Of a DNA stretch of 64,000 nucleotides, positions 1 through 9,096 are shown piece after piece. The notes beneath the pieces were generated by a model that searched no databases, was not told the origin of the DNA, and saw nothing but the letters and a program-made list of their open reading frames with translations. The stretch is taken from positions 124,128-188,127 of the forward strand of contig MKUZ01000024.1 in NCBI GenBank assembly GCA_001899065.1. The letters run 5' to 3'. The first letter of the stretch is position 1. Each line of letters opens with the position of its first letter. Source of the stretch: Devosia sp. 66-22. GTDB taxonomy: Bacteria > Pseudomonadota > Alphaproteobacteria > Rhizobiales > Devosiaceae. The translations under genes were made by a program, and so were the position numbers.

Positions 1-92
1 CGGGCTACATGCTGCGTGGCTTTTTCGAGGGCATGCGCCGGCACATGCGGCACGAGCTGGAGCTGCTGGGCGATTTGCGCCCCGCGTCCTAG
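1..92 (+). CDS. C-terminal end of an unidentified protein (cut by window start)
   Basis: Only the last 29 codons are present, reading in frame from base 3 to a TAG at 90-92. The visible tail is basic and helical, with a Met-Arg-Arg-His-type stretch and an ending Leu-Arg-Pro-Ala-Ser. The stop shares the CTAG at 89-92 with the stop of the converging receiver gene, so the two genes end tail to tail without a spacer. The fragment is too short to name a family. Confidence 0.5.
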   Translation, partial: GYMLRGFFEGMRRHMRHELELLGDLRPAS

Positions 93-433
93 GCGTCGGC
101 GTGGATCGCGTGTCGCACCGCCGAATTGACGGCGTTGCCGGCGAGCGGCAAATCGACGATCTCGGCGACCCATTCCACCAGCCAGGGATGCGGCCGGCTG
201 GCGAGCAGCACCACCGGATGCGCCTTGATGCAGAAGGCGATGGCCTCGTAGTCGGGGCCGGTGAGCGCCTTCTGGTCGACGATCGTGCAGTCGAAGCGGT
301 TGGAAACGAGCCAGGAGCGCGCCGGCGGGGTGTCGCGGATGGTCACGGCGAAGCCCTCCGCTTCGAGGGCGAAGGCCAGGGAACGCCTGAGGTCTGTGTC
401 CGGCGCCACGAGCAGCAGGCGTGCCGAGGGCAT
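89..433 (-). CDS. fixT: single-domain receiver protein, FixT-like candidate
   Basis: A 114-residue stand-alone response-regulator receiver domain with no output domain. I start it at 433 because GGAG lies 10 bases upstream; an in-frame ATG at 445 is possible. The acidic pocket residues and the phospho-acceptor Asp (in Cys-Thr-Ile-Val-Asp-Gln, about residue 53) remain. The conserved beta-5 Lys is replaced by Leu and the beta-4 Thr/Ser region reads Leu-Leu-Ala-Ser, so it is a degenerate receiver. It follows fixLJ on the same strand and has a FixK-type box upstream. In Caulobacter, FixT is a single-domain receiver under FixK that inhibits FixL, and I infer the same role here. Two cysteines are present. 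The alternative is an unrelated orphan receiver. Confidence 0.6.
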   Translation of the reverse strand: MPSARLLLVAPDTDLRRSLAFALEAEGFAVTIRDTPPARSWLVSNRFDCTIVDQKALTGPDYEAIAFCIKAHPVVLLASRPHPWLVEWVAEIVDLPLAGNAVNSAVRHAIHADA

Positions 434-498
434 CGAAATCTCCATTCCGCCACCGACAGCGGGTGAGGCTGGACTAGACCGGAAACGCGATGCTCCAC

Positions 499-512
499 TT
501 GAGCCGGATCAA
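499..512 (-). promoter_or_regulatory. FixK/FNR-type box upstream of the FixT-like gene
   Basis: TTGAGCCGGATCAA matches the TTGAT-N4-ATCAA consensus with one mismatch. Its centre is 60-72 bases upstream of the two candidate starts. A TCTAGT -10-like hexamer lies on the minus strand at 473-478, 20 bases downstream of the box, close to the spacing expected for a class II (-41.5) activator site. It sits in the 74-base gap between fixJ and the receiver gene. Confidence 0.6.
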
Positions 513-519
513 ATCCGGA

Positions 520-1152
520 TCAGGATGGCGTGCCGTCGCCGTCGAGCTCGATGTCCATTGCCATGCGGACCAGCTCGGGCAGGCTGCGTGCCTGCATCTT
601 GGCCATCAGCCCGGCGCGGTAGACTTCCACCGTGCGCGGGCTGATCCCCAGGTCTGCGGCGATCGTCTTGTTGGGATGGCCCGCCACCACGCCCCTCAGC
701 ACCTGCCGCTCGCGGTCGCTCAGCGTGCCGATGCGCTGCTTCACCTGCTCGATAGCGGCGGCGCTGCGCGTCTGCTCGGCGGCGCGCTCGGCCGCCCGGC
801 CGATCGATTCGATCAGCACGTCGTCGCTGAACGGCTTTTCGATGAAGTCGATGGCGCCGTTCTTCATCGCCTCCACCGCCATCTGGATATCGCCATGGCC
901 CGTCACCATGATCGCCGGCAGCATGGCGTCAGCCGCCTTGAGGCGCTTGAGCAACTCGATGCCGTCGATGTCGGGCATGCGCAGGTCGGTGACGAGGCAG
1001 CCATTGGTGACGTTGGGTGCCGCCGCGAGAAAGTCCGTCGCGCTCTGGTGCACGCGCACCGCAAAGCCCGCGCTCGTCAGCAGGAAGGCGAGGGAATTGC
1101 GAACGGCCTCTTCGTCGTCGACGATGTGAACCACGGTGTCGCTGGTGCTCAA
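520..1152 (-). CDS. fixJ: FixJ two-component response regulator
   Basis: This 210-residue regulator has an N-terminal receiver domain (acidic pair Asp12/Asp13, phospho-acceptor Asp56 in Thr-Asp-Leu-Arg-Met-Pro, Lys106 in Glu-Lys-Pro-Phe). A LuxR-type helix-turn-helix follows at about residues 145-200 (Leu-Ser-Asp-Arg-Glu-Arg-Gln-Val). Length and layout match the FixJ family, which is phosphorylated by FixL at low oxygen and activates fixK and related genes. Its ATG overlaps the fixL stop by 4 bases, so the two are translationally coupled. Confidence 0.93.
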   Translation of the reverse strand: MSTSDTVVHIVDDEEAVRNSLAFLLTSAGFAVRVHQSATDFLAAAPNVTNGCLVTDLRMPDIDGIELLKRLKAADAMLPAIMVTGHGDIQMAVEAMKNGAIDFIEKPFSDDVLIESIGRAAERAAEQTRSAAAIEQVKQRIGTLSDRERQVLRGVVAGHPNKTIAADLGISPRTVEVYRAGLMAKMQARSLPELVRMAMDIELDGDGTPS

Positions 1153-2489
1153 GGAGCGTCCTCCGGCAGAAGTGGGAGCGAGAAGGTGAAGGTCGCGCCG
1201 CCCGCGGCATTGCGGCTCACCGTCAGTTCGCCGCCATGCGATTCGATGATGCGTCGCGAAATCGACAGCCCGATACCCATGCCATGCGGCTTGCTCGTGA
1301 CAAAGGGCTGGAACAGTTGCGGGGCGATCTCGTCGGAAATGCCCGGTCCGGTGTCCTCCACCTCCACCTGCATGCGGGCGTCCGCTGTCGGCCGGGTACG
1401 CACGGTGAGCTGCTTGCGCTCGCTGTCGCGCATCGCCTCCATGGCGTTGCGCATCAGGTTGATCAGCACCTGCTGGATCTGCACGCGGTCGGCCATCACC
1501 AGGCCGGCCTCGTCGGAAAAGTCGAACACCGACTTGATGCCGCGCTCCTGCGAGCCGACGAGCGCCAGCGCCCCCGCCTGCTCGATCAGCTTCATGAGAT
1601 CCTCGGGTTCCTTGTCGGTGTCGCCCCGCGTCACGAATTCGCGCAGGTGCCGGATGATGTCGCCGGCGCGCAGCGCCTGCTTGGCGGTTTCCTCGAGCGC
1701 GCCGCGCAGGGCCGGCGGCACCTCGCCGTCGATCCGGTCGAGCATGCGCCGCGATCCCTGGACATAATTGGCGATCGCCGAAAGCGGCTGGTTGAGTTCA
1801 TGGGCCAGCGTCGAGGCCATCTCGCCCAGCTCGTTCAGCCGGGCAAGGCGCGCCAGTTCGCTTCGCGCCTGGTCGAGCATCGCCGCCGATTGCTCGCGCT
1901 CGGTGAGGTCGCGGATGAAGCCGGTGAAATAGATGCGGTTGCCGCGGCGCATTTCGCCCACGGCGAGCTTCATGGGGAAGGTCGAGCCGTCCTTGCGCCG
2001 GCCGACCACGACGCGGTCGACGCCGATGATGCGCTTCTCGCCGGTCGCGAGGTAGCGGTCCATGTAGCCGTCATGCTGCTCGCGATAGGGCGCGGGCATC
2101 AGCATGCTGACATTGTGTCCCAGCACTTCGGCGGGCGCATAGCCGAACTGGCGTACGGCCGAGGCATTGAACGACAGCATCTTGCCGTCGGTGTCGATCA
2201 CCACCATGGCGTCGAGCACGGTGTCGAGGATCGATTGGAGATGGGCGTCGCGCTCGAGCAGCGTCTCCGTGGTGGTGCGCGTCGCGGCCCGGCTCGCAAG
2301 CAGGCGTCGCGTCAGCCAGAACAGGCAGCCGAGGCCGGCGAGGGCAAAGGCGGCCGCGCCAACAGCCCGCATCTCCGCCGATACGAGCGGTTCGCCGGCC
2401 AGGGCAAGGCCGCCGGTCACCACCAGGCACAGCGCCGCCGCCCCCGCCAGCAGCAGGTCGGTGCGTTCCATGTCCGCGGGCTCGCTCAC
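1149..2489 (-). CDS. fixL: FixL oxygen-sensing histidine kinase
   Basis: This 446-residue kinase starts at a GTG with GGAGGA upstream. It has two predicted membrane segments (about 13-32 and 44-61) and then one PAS domain (about 83-195). The PAS keeps the FixL haem signature: proximal His139 in Arg-Glu-Gln-His-Asp, Arg145, and Arg159 at the position of Bradyrhizobium Arg220. A HisKA domain follows with phospho-His230 (Ala-His-Glu-Leu-Asn-Gln-Pro-Leu), then an ATPase domain with N348, Asp-Thr-Gly-Pro-Gly-Ile at 379 and Gly-Met-Gly-Ile-Gly-Leu at 403. Oxygen bound to the haem is expected to turn the kinase off. It is coupled to fixJ and lies 65 bases after iolB. Confidence 0.94.
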   Translation of the reverse strand: MSEPADMERTDLLLAGAAALCLVVTGGLALAGEPLVSAEMRAVGAAAFALAGLGCLFWLTRRLLASRAATRTTTETLLERDAHLQSILDTVLDAMVVIDTDGKMLSFNASAVRQFGYAPAEVLGHNVSMLMPAPYREQHDGYMDRYLATGEKRIIGVDRVVVGRRKDGSTFPMKLAVGEMRRGNRIYFTGFIRDLTEREQSAAMLDQARSELARLARLNELGEMASTLAHELNQPLSAIANYVQGSRRMLDRIDGEVPPALRGALEETAKQALRAGDIIRHLREFVTRGDTDKEPEDLMKLIEQAGALALVGSQERGIKSVFDFSDEAGLVMADRVQIQQVLINLMRNAMEAMRDSERKQLTVRTRPTADARMQVEVEDTGPGISDEIAPQLFQPFVTSKPHGMGIGLSISRRIIESHGGELTVSRNAAGGATFTFSLPLLPEDAP

Positions 2490-2554
2490 GCCTGTTCCTC
2501 CGCCGCTTCTGCCTCACGGCATACAGAACGGGCGGGGTGGGCTCAAGCGCCGGT

Positions 2555-3334
2555 CTATTTCAGCAGCCACTCATGCTCGGCCGCGTTGTGGAACTTCCAG
2601 GTGCGCCTGGGGCCGGCCATCACGTTGAGATAATACAGGTCGTAGCCATGCACCGCCGCCACCGGATGGTAGCCGCGCGGCACCAGCGTCACATCGCCAT
2701 CCTCGATCACCAGCGCCTCGTCGAGGCTGCGGTCGTCGGTATAGACGCGCTGCATGGCAAAGCCCTGCGGCGGGTTGAGGCGGTGGTAGTAGGTCTCCTC
2801 GAGCAGCGACTCTTCAGGCAGGTTGTCGGTGTCGTGCTTGTGCGGGGGATAGGACGAGGTGTTGCCGCCCGGCGTAATCACCTCGACCACCAGCAGCGAA
2901 TGGGCGGGCTCGGTTTCGGGCAGGATGTTGGTGACGTAGCGCGTATTGCTGCCCTTGCCGCGCGTGATCTGCGCCGGGATATCGAGAACCCGCGCGGGGT
3001 AGTCGCCGCCGCCCGGCGCCGAGCAGCCCGCCAGTTCGAGCCGCGTCGTCGCCGTCACGCGCCAATCGGTATGCGCCGGCACATAGACGGCCGCCGGCGG
3101 CCCGTCGAAGGGCGAGCTGCGCCCGCCGAGCTCGCCGAAATCCCTGCCGCCGACCGCCACGCGTCCCGTGCCGCTGAGGAACACCAGGCACAGTTCGCGC
3201 GCCCCGGTGTTGTCATGCGCCGACCGGCCCGGCTCGAGGGTGTCGACCTCGAAGCCGACATAGGTCCAGCCGGCACTTTGAGGTGTCACGGTGATGTGGC
3301 CGTCGGCCGGCTTCTTGACGCGGAGCTCAGCCAT
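2555..3334 (-). CDS. iolB: 5-deoxy-glucuronate isomerase IolB
   Basis: A 259-residue cupin-type isomerase that converts 5-deoxy-glucuronate to 2-deoxy-5-keto-gluconate in myo-inositol catabolism. Typical family stretches are visible: Pro-Pro-His-Lys-His-Asp for metal binding, the Glu-Glu-Thr-Tyr-Tyr-His segment, and the C-terminal Arg-Thr-Trp-Lys-Phe. I use the ATG at 3334, because the longer frame would add nine residues unlike the family start. It overlaps the end of iolE by 8 bases and is the last gene of the iol operon. Confidence 0.93.
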   Translation of the reverse strand: MAELRVKKPADGHITVTPQSAGWTYVGFEVDTLEPGRSAHDNTGARELCLVFLSGTGRVAVGGRDFGELGGRSSPFDGPPAAVYVPAHTDWRVTATTRLELAGCSAPGGGDYPARVLDIPAQITRGKGSNTRYVTNILPETEPAHSLLVVEVITPGGNTSSYPPHKHDTDNLPEESLLEETYYHRLNPPQGFAMQRVYTDDRSLDEALVIEDGDVTLVPRGYHPVAAVHGYDLYYLNVMAGPRRTWKFHNAAEHEWLLK

Positions 3335-4244
3335 TGGGAAAGCCCTGCTTTTCGACGGCATAGCCGGCTGCCGTCATCACCCGCATCAGCTCCTTGTGGC
3401 CCACCTGCGCCATGCGGAGCGGCGGGTTCGCCTTGGGGTCCTGCTCGGCCTCCACCACGAACCAGCCCTCATACCCATAGTCGGCAAAGCGCTGGACGAT
3501 GGCCCCGAAGTCGAGCGAGCCGTCGCCGGGCACGGTGAAGGCGCCAAGCGCCACGGCGTCGAGGAACGATTGCTTCGTGCGGTCGAGGCCGTCGACCACG
3601 GCGCGGCGGATATCCTTCACATGCACGTGGGTGATGCGTGCGTGATGCCTGTCGATCGCCCGCAGCACGTCGCCACCGGCAAAGGCGAGGTGCCCCGCAT
3701 CGAGCAGCAGCGGAATGCCCGGCCCGGACGCCGCCATGAAGGCATCGAGTTCCGGCTCGGTCTCGACCACGGCCGCCATGTGATGATGATAGCTCAGCGG
3801 CATGCCCTGCTCGGCGCACCATTCGCCGAACGCCGTCACCTTCCTGGCATAAGCCGTCATCTCGTCGTCGCCGAGCCTGGGCTTGCGCGCCAGCGGGATT
3901 TCACGCCTGCCCTGGATCGAGCGGCCCACCTCGCCATAGACGATGCACGGCGCATTCACCGCCTTGAACAGCTCGATCATGGGCGCGATGCGCTCTTTGT
4001 TGGCCGCAAGCTCTTCGTCGACCAACGTGCCCGAGAACCAGCCGCCGCACAGCGTCACATCCGCCGCTTTGAGGATAGGCAGCATCACTGCCGGGTCTTC
4101 CGGAAAGCGCCGGCCCTTCTCCATGCCGGTGAACCCCGCCGAGCGCGACTGGCGCAGGCATTCCTCCAGCGATACGTCGTCGCTCAGCTCCGGCAGATCG
4201 TCGTTCCACCACGCGATGGGCGACATGCCCAGTTTGGCTTTCAT
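3327..4244 (-). CDS. iolE: inosose dehydratase IolE
   Basis: This 305-residue sugar-phosphate-isomerase-like TIM barrel dehydrates 2-keto-myo-inositol. It starts with the family-typical Gly-Met-Ser-Pro-Ile-Ala-Trp-Trp-Asn-Asp. Metal-site candidates are Glu in Gly-Met-Glu-Lys-Gly-Arg, the Asp-Ala-Gly-His segment, the His-Val-His-Val-Lys-Asp segment and a late Glu in Val-Glu-Ala-Glu-Gln. An AGAGG-type ribosome site precedes the ATG. It lies 45 bases after iolD and overlaps iolB. Confidence 0.93.
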   Translation of the reverse strand: MKAKLGMSPIAWWNDDLPELSDDVSLEECLRQSRSAGFTGMEKGRRFPEDPAVMLPILKAADVTLCGGWFSGTLVDEELAANKERIAPMIELFKAVNAPCIVYGEVGRSIQGRREIPLARKPRLGDDEMTAYARKVTAFGEWCAEQGMPLSYHHHMAAVVETEPELDAFMAASGPGIPLLLDAGHLAFAGGDVLRAIDRHHARITHVHVKDIRRAVVDGLDRTKQSFLDAVALGAFTVPGDGSLDFGAIVQRFADYGYEGWFVVEAEQDPKANPPLRMAQVGHKELMRVMTAAGYAVEKQGFPNG

Positions 4245-4289
4245 TGCCTGACCTCTTCACTCATCTCGAAGCGCGGGAAGCCGCAGGCT

Positions 4290-6131
4290 CTACAGCCGCT
4301 GCCCCTTCACCGCTTCCTCATATTCCCGCCGCGCCGCGTTCACCTGCGGGCGTGCGCTCACTTCCGGCACCGCGACGTCCCACCAATGTCCGCCGGCCTC
4401 GGTCGAGATCAGCGGATCGGTGTCGATCACCAGCACCGTCGTGCGGTCGATCGCCGCGGCGTCCTTCAACCCGGCCTCGAGCTCGGCAATCGAAGCGACC
4501 TTGCGCGACCATGCGCCCATCGAGGCCGCGTGCGCGGCAAAGTCGATCTCGGGCAGCGTCTCGTGCTCGGTGTCCTTGAGCAGATTGTTGAAGTTGGCGC
4601 CGCCGGTCGCCATCTGCAGGCGGTTGATGCAGCCGAAGCCGCGATTGTCGAGGACGACGATGGTCAGCTTCTTGCCCAGCATCACCGAGCTCGCGATCTC
4701 GGAGTTCAGCATCATGTAACTGCCGTCGCCCACCATCACGATCACGTCGTGCTCGGGCTTGGCGATCTTGACGCCCAGCCCGCCGGCAATCTCGTAGCCC
4801 ATGGTCGAGAAGCCGTATTCCATATGGTAGCTGCCGGGGGCACCGGCCGGCCAGAGCTTGTGCAGTTCGCCGGGGAGGCCGCCCGCGGCGCACACCAAAG
4901 TCGCTTCCGAACCGCGTGCGCGATGCACAGCGCCGATCACCTGCGCGTCCGAGGGCAGGGCGTTGGTCGGGTCGGTCACCGCCTTGGCCTGTCCCAGCCA
5001 TTTCTCCTTGGCGGCCTTCGCCGTCGCCTGCCAGGCGTCGTCCGCCTGCCAGTTCCCCAGCCGGCCATCGAGCAGGTCAAGGCCGACCTTCGCGTCGGAG
5101 ATGAGCGGCAGGGCGCGATGCTTGCTCGCGTCGAACGCCTGCACATTGAGCCCGACCATCCGCACGCCCTCGGCCTTGAACAGGGCCCACGACCCGGTGG
5201 TGAAATCCTGGAGGCGCGAGCCGACCGCGAGCACGAGGTCGGCCTGCTCGGCGAGGAGATTCGAGGCCGCCGATCCTGTTACGCCCACCGAACCCATGTT
5301 GAGCGGATGGTCGTGCGGCAGGCTCGATTTGCCGGCATTGGTTTCCATCACCGGCACGCCATGCCGCTCGGCAAAGGCGCGCAACCCTTCGGCGGCTTCG
5401 GAGTAAAGCACGCCGCCGCCGGCGATGATCACGGGCTTGTGCGCCGCCCTGATCGCGGCCACCGCCGCGTCCAGCTCGCCGGCATCCGGCTGCGGCCGGC
5501 GGGGCGTCCAGACGCGCTCCTCGAACATCGCCGCCGGATAGTCGAACGCTTCCGCCTGCACGTCCTGGCACAGCGCCAGCGTCACCGGCCCGCATTCGGC
5601 GGGGTCGGTCAGAACCTGCATGGCGCGGGCCAGCGCGCTGATCAGTTGCTCGGGCCGCGTGATGCGGTCGAAATAGCGGCTCACCGGGCGGAACACGTCA
5701 TTGGCGCTCACCGTGCCGTCGCCGAAACTCTCGACCTGCTGCAGCACCGGATCGGGCGCGCGGTTGGCGAACACGTCGCCGGGCAGCAGCAGCAGCGGCA
5801 GACGGTTCACATGCGCCAGTGCCGCCGCCGTCACCATGTTGGTGGCGCCCGGCCCGATCGAGGAGGTCACGGCCATCATCCGCCGCCGGAAGCTCGCCTT
5901 GGCGAAGGCGATGGCAGCGTGCGCCATGCCCTGCTCATTGTGTGCGCGATAGGTCGGCAGCTCGCCGCGCACCTGGTACAGGGCCTCGCCCAGCCCCGCG
6001 ACATTGCCGTGCCCGAAGATCGCAAACACGCCGCCAAAGAGCGGCACCGCCTTGCCGTCGATCACCGTCTTCTGCCGGGTCAGGAACGTCGCGAGGGCCT
6101 GCGCCATCGTCAGGCGGATCGTCTTGCTCAT
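4290..6131 (-). CDS. iolD: 3D-trihydroxycyclohexane-1,2-dione hydrolase IolD
   Basis: A 613-residue thiamine-diphosphate enzyme that opens the inositol ring after IolE. The three acetolactate-synthase-like domains are evident: an N-terminal pyrimidine-binding domain with the Arg-Ala-His-Asn-Glu-Gln-Gly-Met catalytic Glu region, a central domain, and a C-terminal domain with the ThDP motif from Gly468-Asp-Gly to Asn496. The length fits the family. The start overlaps the iolC stop by 4 bases (ATGA). Confidence 0.94.
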   Translation of the reverse strand: MSKTIRLTMAQALATFLTRQKTVIDGKAVPLFGGVFAIFGHGNVAGLGEALYQVRGELPTYRAHNEQGMAHAAIAFAKASFRRRMMAVTSSIGPGATNMVTAAALAHVNRLPLLLLPGDVFANRAPDPVLQQVESFGDGTVSANDVFRPVSRYFDRITRPEQLISALARAMQVLTDPAECGPVTLALCQDVQAEAFDYPAAMFEERVWTPRRPQPDAGELDAAVAAIRAAHKPVIIAGGGVLYSEAAEGLRAFAERHGVPVMETNAGKSSLPHDHPLNMGSVGVTGSAASNLLAEQADLVLAVGSRLQDFTTGSWALFKAEGVRMVGLNVQAFDASKHRALPLISDAKVGLDLLDGRLGNWQADDAWQATAKAAKEKWLGQAKAVTDPTNALPSDAQVIGAVHRARGSEATLVCAAGGLPGELHKLWPAGAPGSYHMEYGFSTMGYEIAGGLGVKIAKPEHDVIVMVGDGSYMMLNSEIASSVMLGKKLTIVVLDNRGFGCINRLQMATGGANFNNLLKDTEHETLPEIDFAAHAASMGAWSRKVASIAELEAGLKDAAAIDRTTVLVIDTDPLISTEAGGHWWDVAVPEVSARPQVNAARREYEEAVKGQRL

Positions 6132-8026
6132 TGCTGTTCTCCCACGCGCTGCCAGGTCGCGGTCAGCGCCCCGAACCGTTGCGCCATTTCGTCCACCGCG
6201 GCGTCATCGCTCATCGTGCCGGCCAGCCACGCCCGCGCCGCATCGGCAAAGATCGTCCGCCCCACGGCGAAGCCCTTGACGGTGCCGACGCTGCGGGCCG
6301 CCATAAAACTCTGTTCCAGCTCCACCGCCGGTGCGTCGAGCCCGAGCAGAACCACGCCGCGGCAATAGGGGTCGCGCGTGGTGATCACCCGGTCGATCGC
6401 CGCCCAGGCGGCGGCACTCGCCTGCGGCTCGAGCTTCCACCAGTCCGGCTTCAGCCCGGCATCGTAGAGCTCGGTGAGCGCCGTGGCGATGGTGGTCTCG
6501 TCCAGCGCGCCGTGCTTGCCGCCGATGATCTCGATCAGCACCTCGCGGCCCACCTTGCGGCCGGCCTCATAGGCCTGGCGCAGGTGCTCGATCTGGTCGG
6601 CCTTGAGGTCCGCCGGGTCGCCGGGGTGATAAAAGCACAGCACCTTGATCGCGTGGTCCACGGGCCATTCCACCAGCCGGCTGCCCACATCGGGCGAGAA
6701 CTCGAAGCGCAGCGGGCGCGAGCCCGGCAGTTCGAGCGGCCTGGCGACCCACAGCGTCTCGGCGGCCGCATCGAACAGCGCCAGCCGGCCATATTTGTCG
6801 TCGAGCAGCATGCCGTAGCCCGGGCGGCCGGCGGCGACGCGGGTCGCGGCCTTCACCGCCAGCCGCTTGAAGGCGCCGATCCTCTCGGGCGTGGCGCCGG
6901 GCATTTCCTCGAGCTGCGAGCGATGGTCGATGGCGAGCGCCATCAGTGCAGGCATCGGCGTCCGCCGCGTCGTCGCGTGGTGGATATGGTTGAGCGCTTC
7001 GTCCTTGCGCAGCGCCCGCTCGGTGCTGCCATGCGCGAGGAAATAGCTGAGCTCGTCCCAGGTCGGATATTCCGGCGCGCAGAGCAGGCGCGACACCGCG
7101 AAGGCGCCGCACGCATTGGCCCAGGTCGCCGACACCGCATGCGGCTCGCCGCGCAGCCAGCCGCGCAGGAAGCCCGACATGAAGGCGTCGCCGGCGCCCA
7201 GCACGTTGTAGATCTCGATCGGAAAGCCCTGGCCGACAATGCCGTCCTCGAGATCGTCGGGGATCGCGCCGTCATAGACGATGCAGCCCTTGGCGCCGCG
7301 CTTGAGCACGATCGTCGCACCGGTCAGGCCGCGGATGGTCCGCAGCGCCGCCGGCAGATCCGAGGTGCCCGCCGCGATCGCCACCTCCTCCTCGGTGCCC
7401 ACCACCAGGTCGGTGTCGGCGAGGATCGACTGGTACTCCCGCGTCACCCGGTCGGAGGCGACATAGCGCTCGAAGCCGGCGGCATGTCCGGCCAGCCCCC
7501 AGAGGTTGGGCCGGTAGTCGATGTCGAACACCACCTTGCCGCCATGTGCCTTGGCCAGCCGGATGGCCTTGCGCTGCGCCGCCGCCGCGTTGGGCGTCGA
7601 AAAATGCGTGCCCGTCACCACGATGGCGCCGGTGCGGGCGATGAAGGCTTCGTCGATGTCGCCTTCGCTCAGCGCCATATCGGCGCAGTCGGTGCGGTAG
7701 AAGATCATCGGCGACTGCCCTTCGGCCTCGACCGAGAGCAGCACCAGCGCCGTCAGCCGGTCCGGATCGGTGGCGACGCCGGCGGTGTCCACGCCTTCGC
7801 GGGCCAGTTGCTCCTTGATGAAGCCGCCCATCTGTTCGGCGCCGACGCGGGTGATCAGCGCCGACCGCAGCCCCAGCCGCGCGGTGCCGACCGAAATGTT
7901 TGTCGGGCAGCCGCCCACCGATTTGGCGAAGCTGCCGATGTCCTCGAGCCGCGTGCCGATCTGCTGGCCGTAAAGGTCCACCGACGACCGGCCGATGGCA
8001 ATCACATCCAGCTTCTGTCCACTCAT
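6128..8026 (-). CDS. iolC: 5-dehydro-2-deoxygluconokinase fused to DUF2090 aldolase-like domain (IolC)
   Basis: A 632-residue two-domain protein. Residues 1 to about 320 form a PfkB sugar kinase with Gly-Gly-Cys-Pro-Thr-Asn near residue 38 and the catalytic Gly-Ala-Gly-Asp ending at Asp280; it phosphorylates 2-deoxy-5-keto-gluconate. Residues from about 330 to the end match the DUF2090 domain (Ala-Ile-Asp-His-Arg-Ser), thought to act as the downstream aldolase. This fusion is common in Alphaproteobacteria. The ATG at 8026 is chosen for its GGAGGA ribosome site and family N-terminus (Met-Ser-Gly-Gln-Lys-Leu-Asp); the open frame runs further upstream without support. Confidence 0.93.
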   Translation of the reverse strand: MSGQKLDVIAIGRSSVDLYGQQIGTRLEDIGSFAKSVGGCPTNISVGTARLGLRSALITRVGAEQMGGFIKEQLAREGVDTAGVATDPDRLTALVLLSVEAEGQSPMIFYRTDCADMALSEGDIDEAFIARTGAIVVTGTHFSTPNAAAAQRKAIRLAKAHGGKVVFDIDYRPNLWGLAGHAAGFERYVASDRVTREYQSILADTDLVVGTEEEVAIAAGTSDLPAALRTIRGLTGATIVLKRGAKGCIVYDGAIPDDLEDGIVGQGFPIEIYNVLGAGDAFMSGFLRGWLRGEPHAVSATWANACGAFAVSRLLCAPEYPTWDELSYFLAHGSTERALRKDEALNHIHHATTRRTPMPALMALAIDHRSQLEEMPGATPERIGAFKRLAVKAATRVAAGRPGYGMLLDDKYGRLALFDAAAETLWVARPLELPGSRPLRFEFSPDVGSRLVEWPVDHAIKVLCFYHPGDPADLKADQIEHLRQAYEAGRKVGREVLIEIIGGKHGALDETTIATALTELYDAGLKPDWWKLEPQASAAAWAAIDRVITTRDPYCRGVVLLGLDAPAVELEQSFMAARSVGTVKGFAVGRTIFADAARAWLAGTMSDDAAVDEMAQRFGALTATWQRVGEQQ

Positions 8027-8073
8027 GGCGGTCCTCCGGGGCGGCAGAACGAAATACCCGTTCCGCTTGCCCG

Positions 8074-8961
8074 TCAATCTGGAATAGTCGTTCCGGCCGG
8101 CCCCCGCGCCCGCTTCCCCCGCCTGTGCCGGCGCGTTTCGGCCACGCCCACGGTCAGCGCCATGGCGAGGGCCAGGCTCGCCGACAGCGAGCGGAAGCCC
8201 GCTTGGTCGGCTTCGGCCACCTCGAACCACACCGCCGCATGCTCGGCCAGCGGCGACAGCCCCGAATCGGTGAGCGCCACCACCGGCACGCCCCGCGCGG
8301 CCATCGCCCGGGCCTGCGCCACCGATTCCGCCGCATAGGGCGAGAACGAGATCACGAAGCCCGCATCCTCCGGGCCGGCGAGCGCCAGCAGGTCGTCGTC
8401 GATCCCCGCGGCGGTGCCGACGCTGACGCACTGCACCCGCAGCTTGCCGAAGGCGTAGGCCATGTAGGCCGCGATCGGGTAGGAGCGGCGCCGCGCGATC
8501 AGGTAGATCGCCCGCGCTCCGGCGAGCAGGGCCACCGCCCGCTCGAACGTGTCGGCCTCGACGCTGCCGCGCAGTCCGTCCAGCGAGCGCTGCCCCGCGT
8601 CGATGAAGCCGTCGAGGAGGCCCAGGCTGCCACGCGCCTCGGTGCCGCTGCTGTCGATCAGCCGCAGCCGCTCCTCATAGGACGAATTGCGCTCGCGCAG
8701 GCGGTCGCGGAACACCTTCTGCAGGCTCGAAAAGCCGTCGAAGCCGAATTGCTGGGCGAAGCGCACCAGCGTCGAGGGCTGCACCTGCGCCGCCGCGGCG
8801 ATTCCCGCGGCGGTGCCGAACGCCATCTCGTCGGGATTGCCCAGCGCATAGCCGGCGACGTCGGTCAGCCGCCTGGGCAACGCCGAGCGCCGCGCCACGA
8901 TCGCCGCCTTCAGTTCGTCGAAGTCCCGTGGGGGAGTGGACAATTCGTCGCTCTGGGGCAT
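8074..8961 (-). CDS. RpiR-family transcriptional regulator, probable iol regulator
   Basis: This 295-residue regulator has an N-terminal RpiR helix-turn-helix (about 1-90, with Gln-Pro-Ser-Thr-Leu-Val-Arg-Phe-Ala-Gln-Gln-Phe-Gly) and a C-terminal SIS sugar-phosphate-binding domain (about 130-260, Phe-Ser-Pro-Tyr-Ala). It lies 47 bases before iolC on the same strand, so it probably senses an inositol-pathway phosphosugar and controls the operon and itself. The ATG at 8961 is better spaced from AAGGCGGTGGGA than the GTG at 8967. The inositol link is inferred from position. Confidence 0.85.
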   Translation of the reverse strand: MPQSDELSTPPRDFDELKAAIVARRSALPRRLTDVAGYALGNPDEMAFGTAAGIAAAAQVQPSTLVRFAQQFGFDGFSSLQKVFRDRLRERNSSYEERLRLIDSSGTEARGSLGLLDGFIDAGQRSLDGLRGSVEADTFERAVALLAGARAIYLIARRRSYPIAAYMAYAFGKLRVQCVSVGTAAGIDDDLLALAGPEDAGFVISFSPYAAESVAQARAMAARGVPVVALTDSGLSPLAEHAAVWFEVAEADQAGFRSLSASLALAMALTVGVAETRRHRRGKRARGPAGTTIPD

Positions 8962-9096
8962 TCCCACCGCCTTGTGATCGGCCCCATTCGCTGGCCAGCG
9001 CCGCCATGTGTCAAGCGGCTGGCGCGTGCCGGCGATGAGTTCTACGCTTCACGCTGCGGGAGGAGACCCATTCGGCACGCTCGCCGTGAGGAAGCT

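Noticed and set aside
3291-6368. 1025-codon open frame on the plus strand
   Set aside because: It lies antisense to iolE, iolD and iolC, reads as Arg/His-rich low-complexity sequence and has no domain. It is a byproduct of high GC content.
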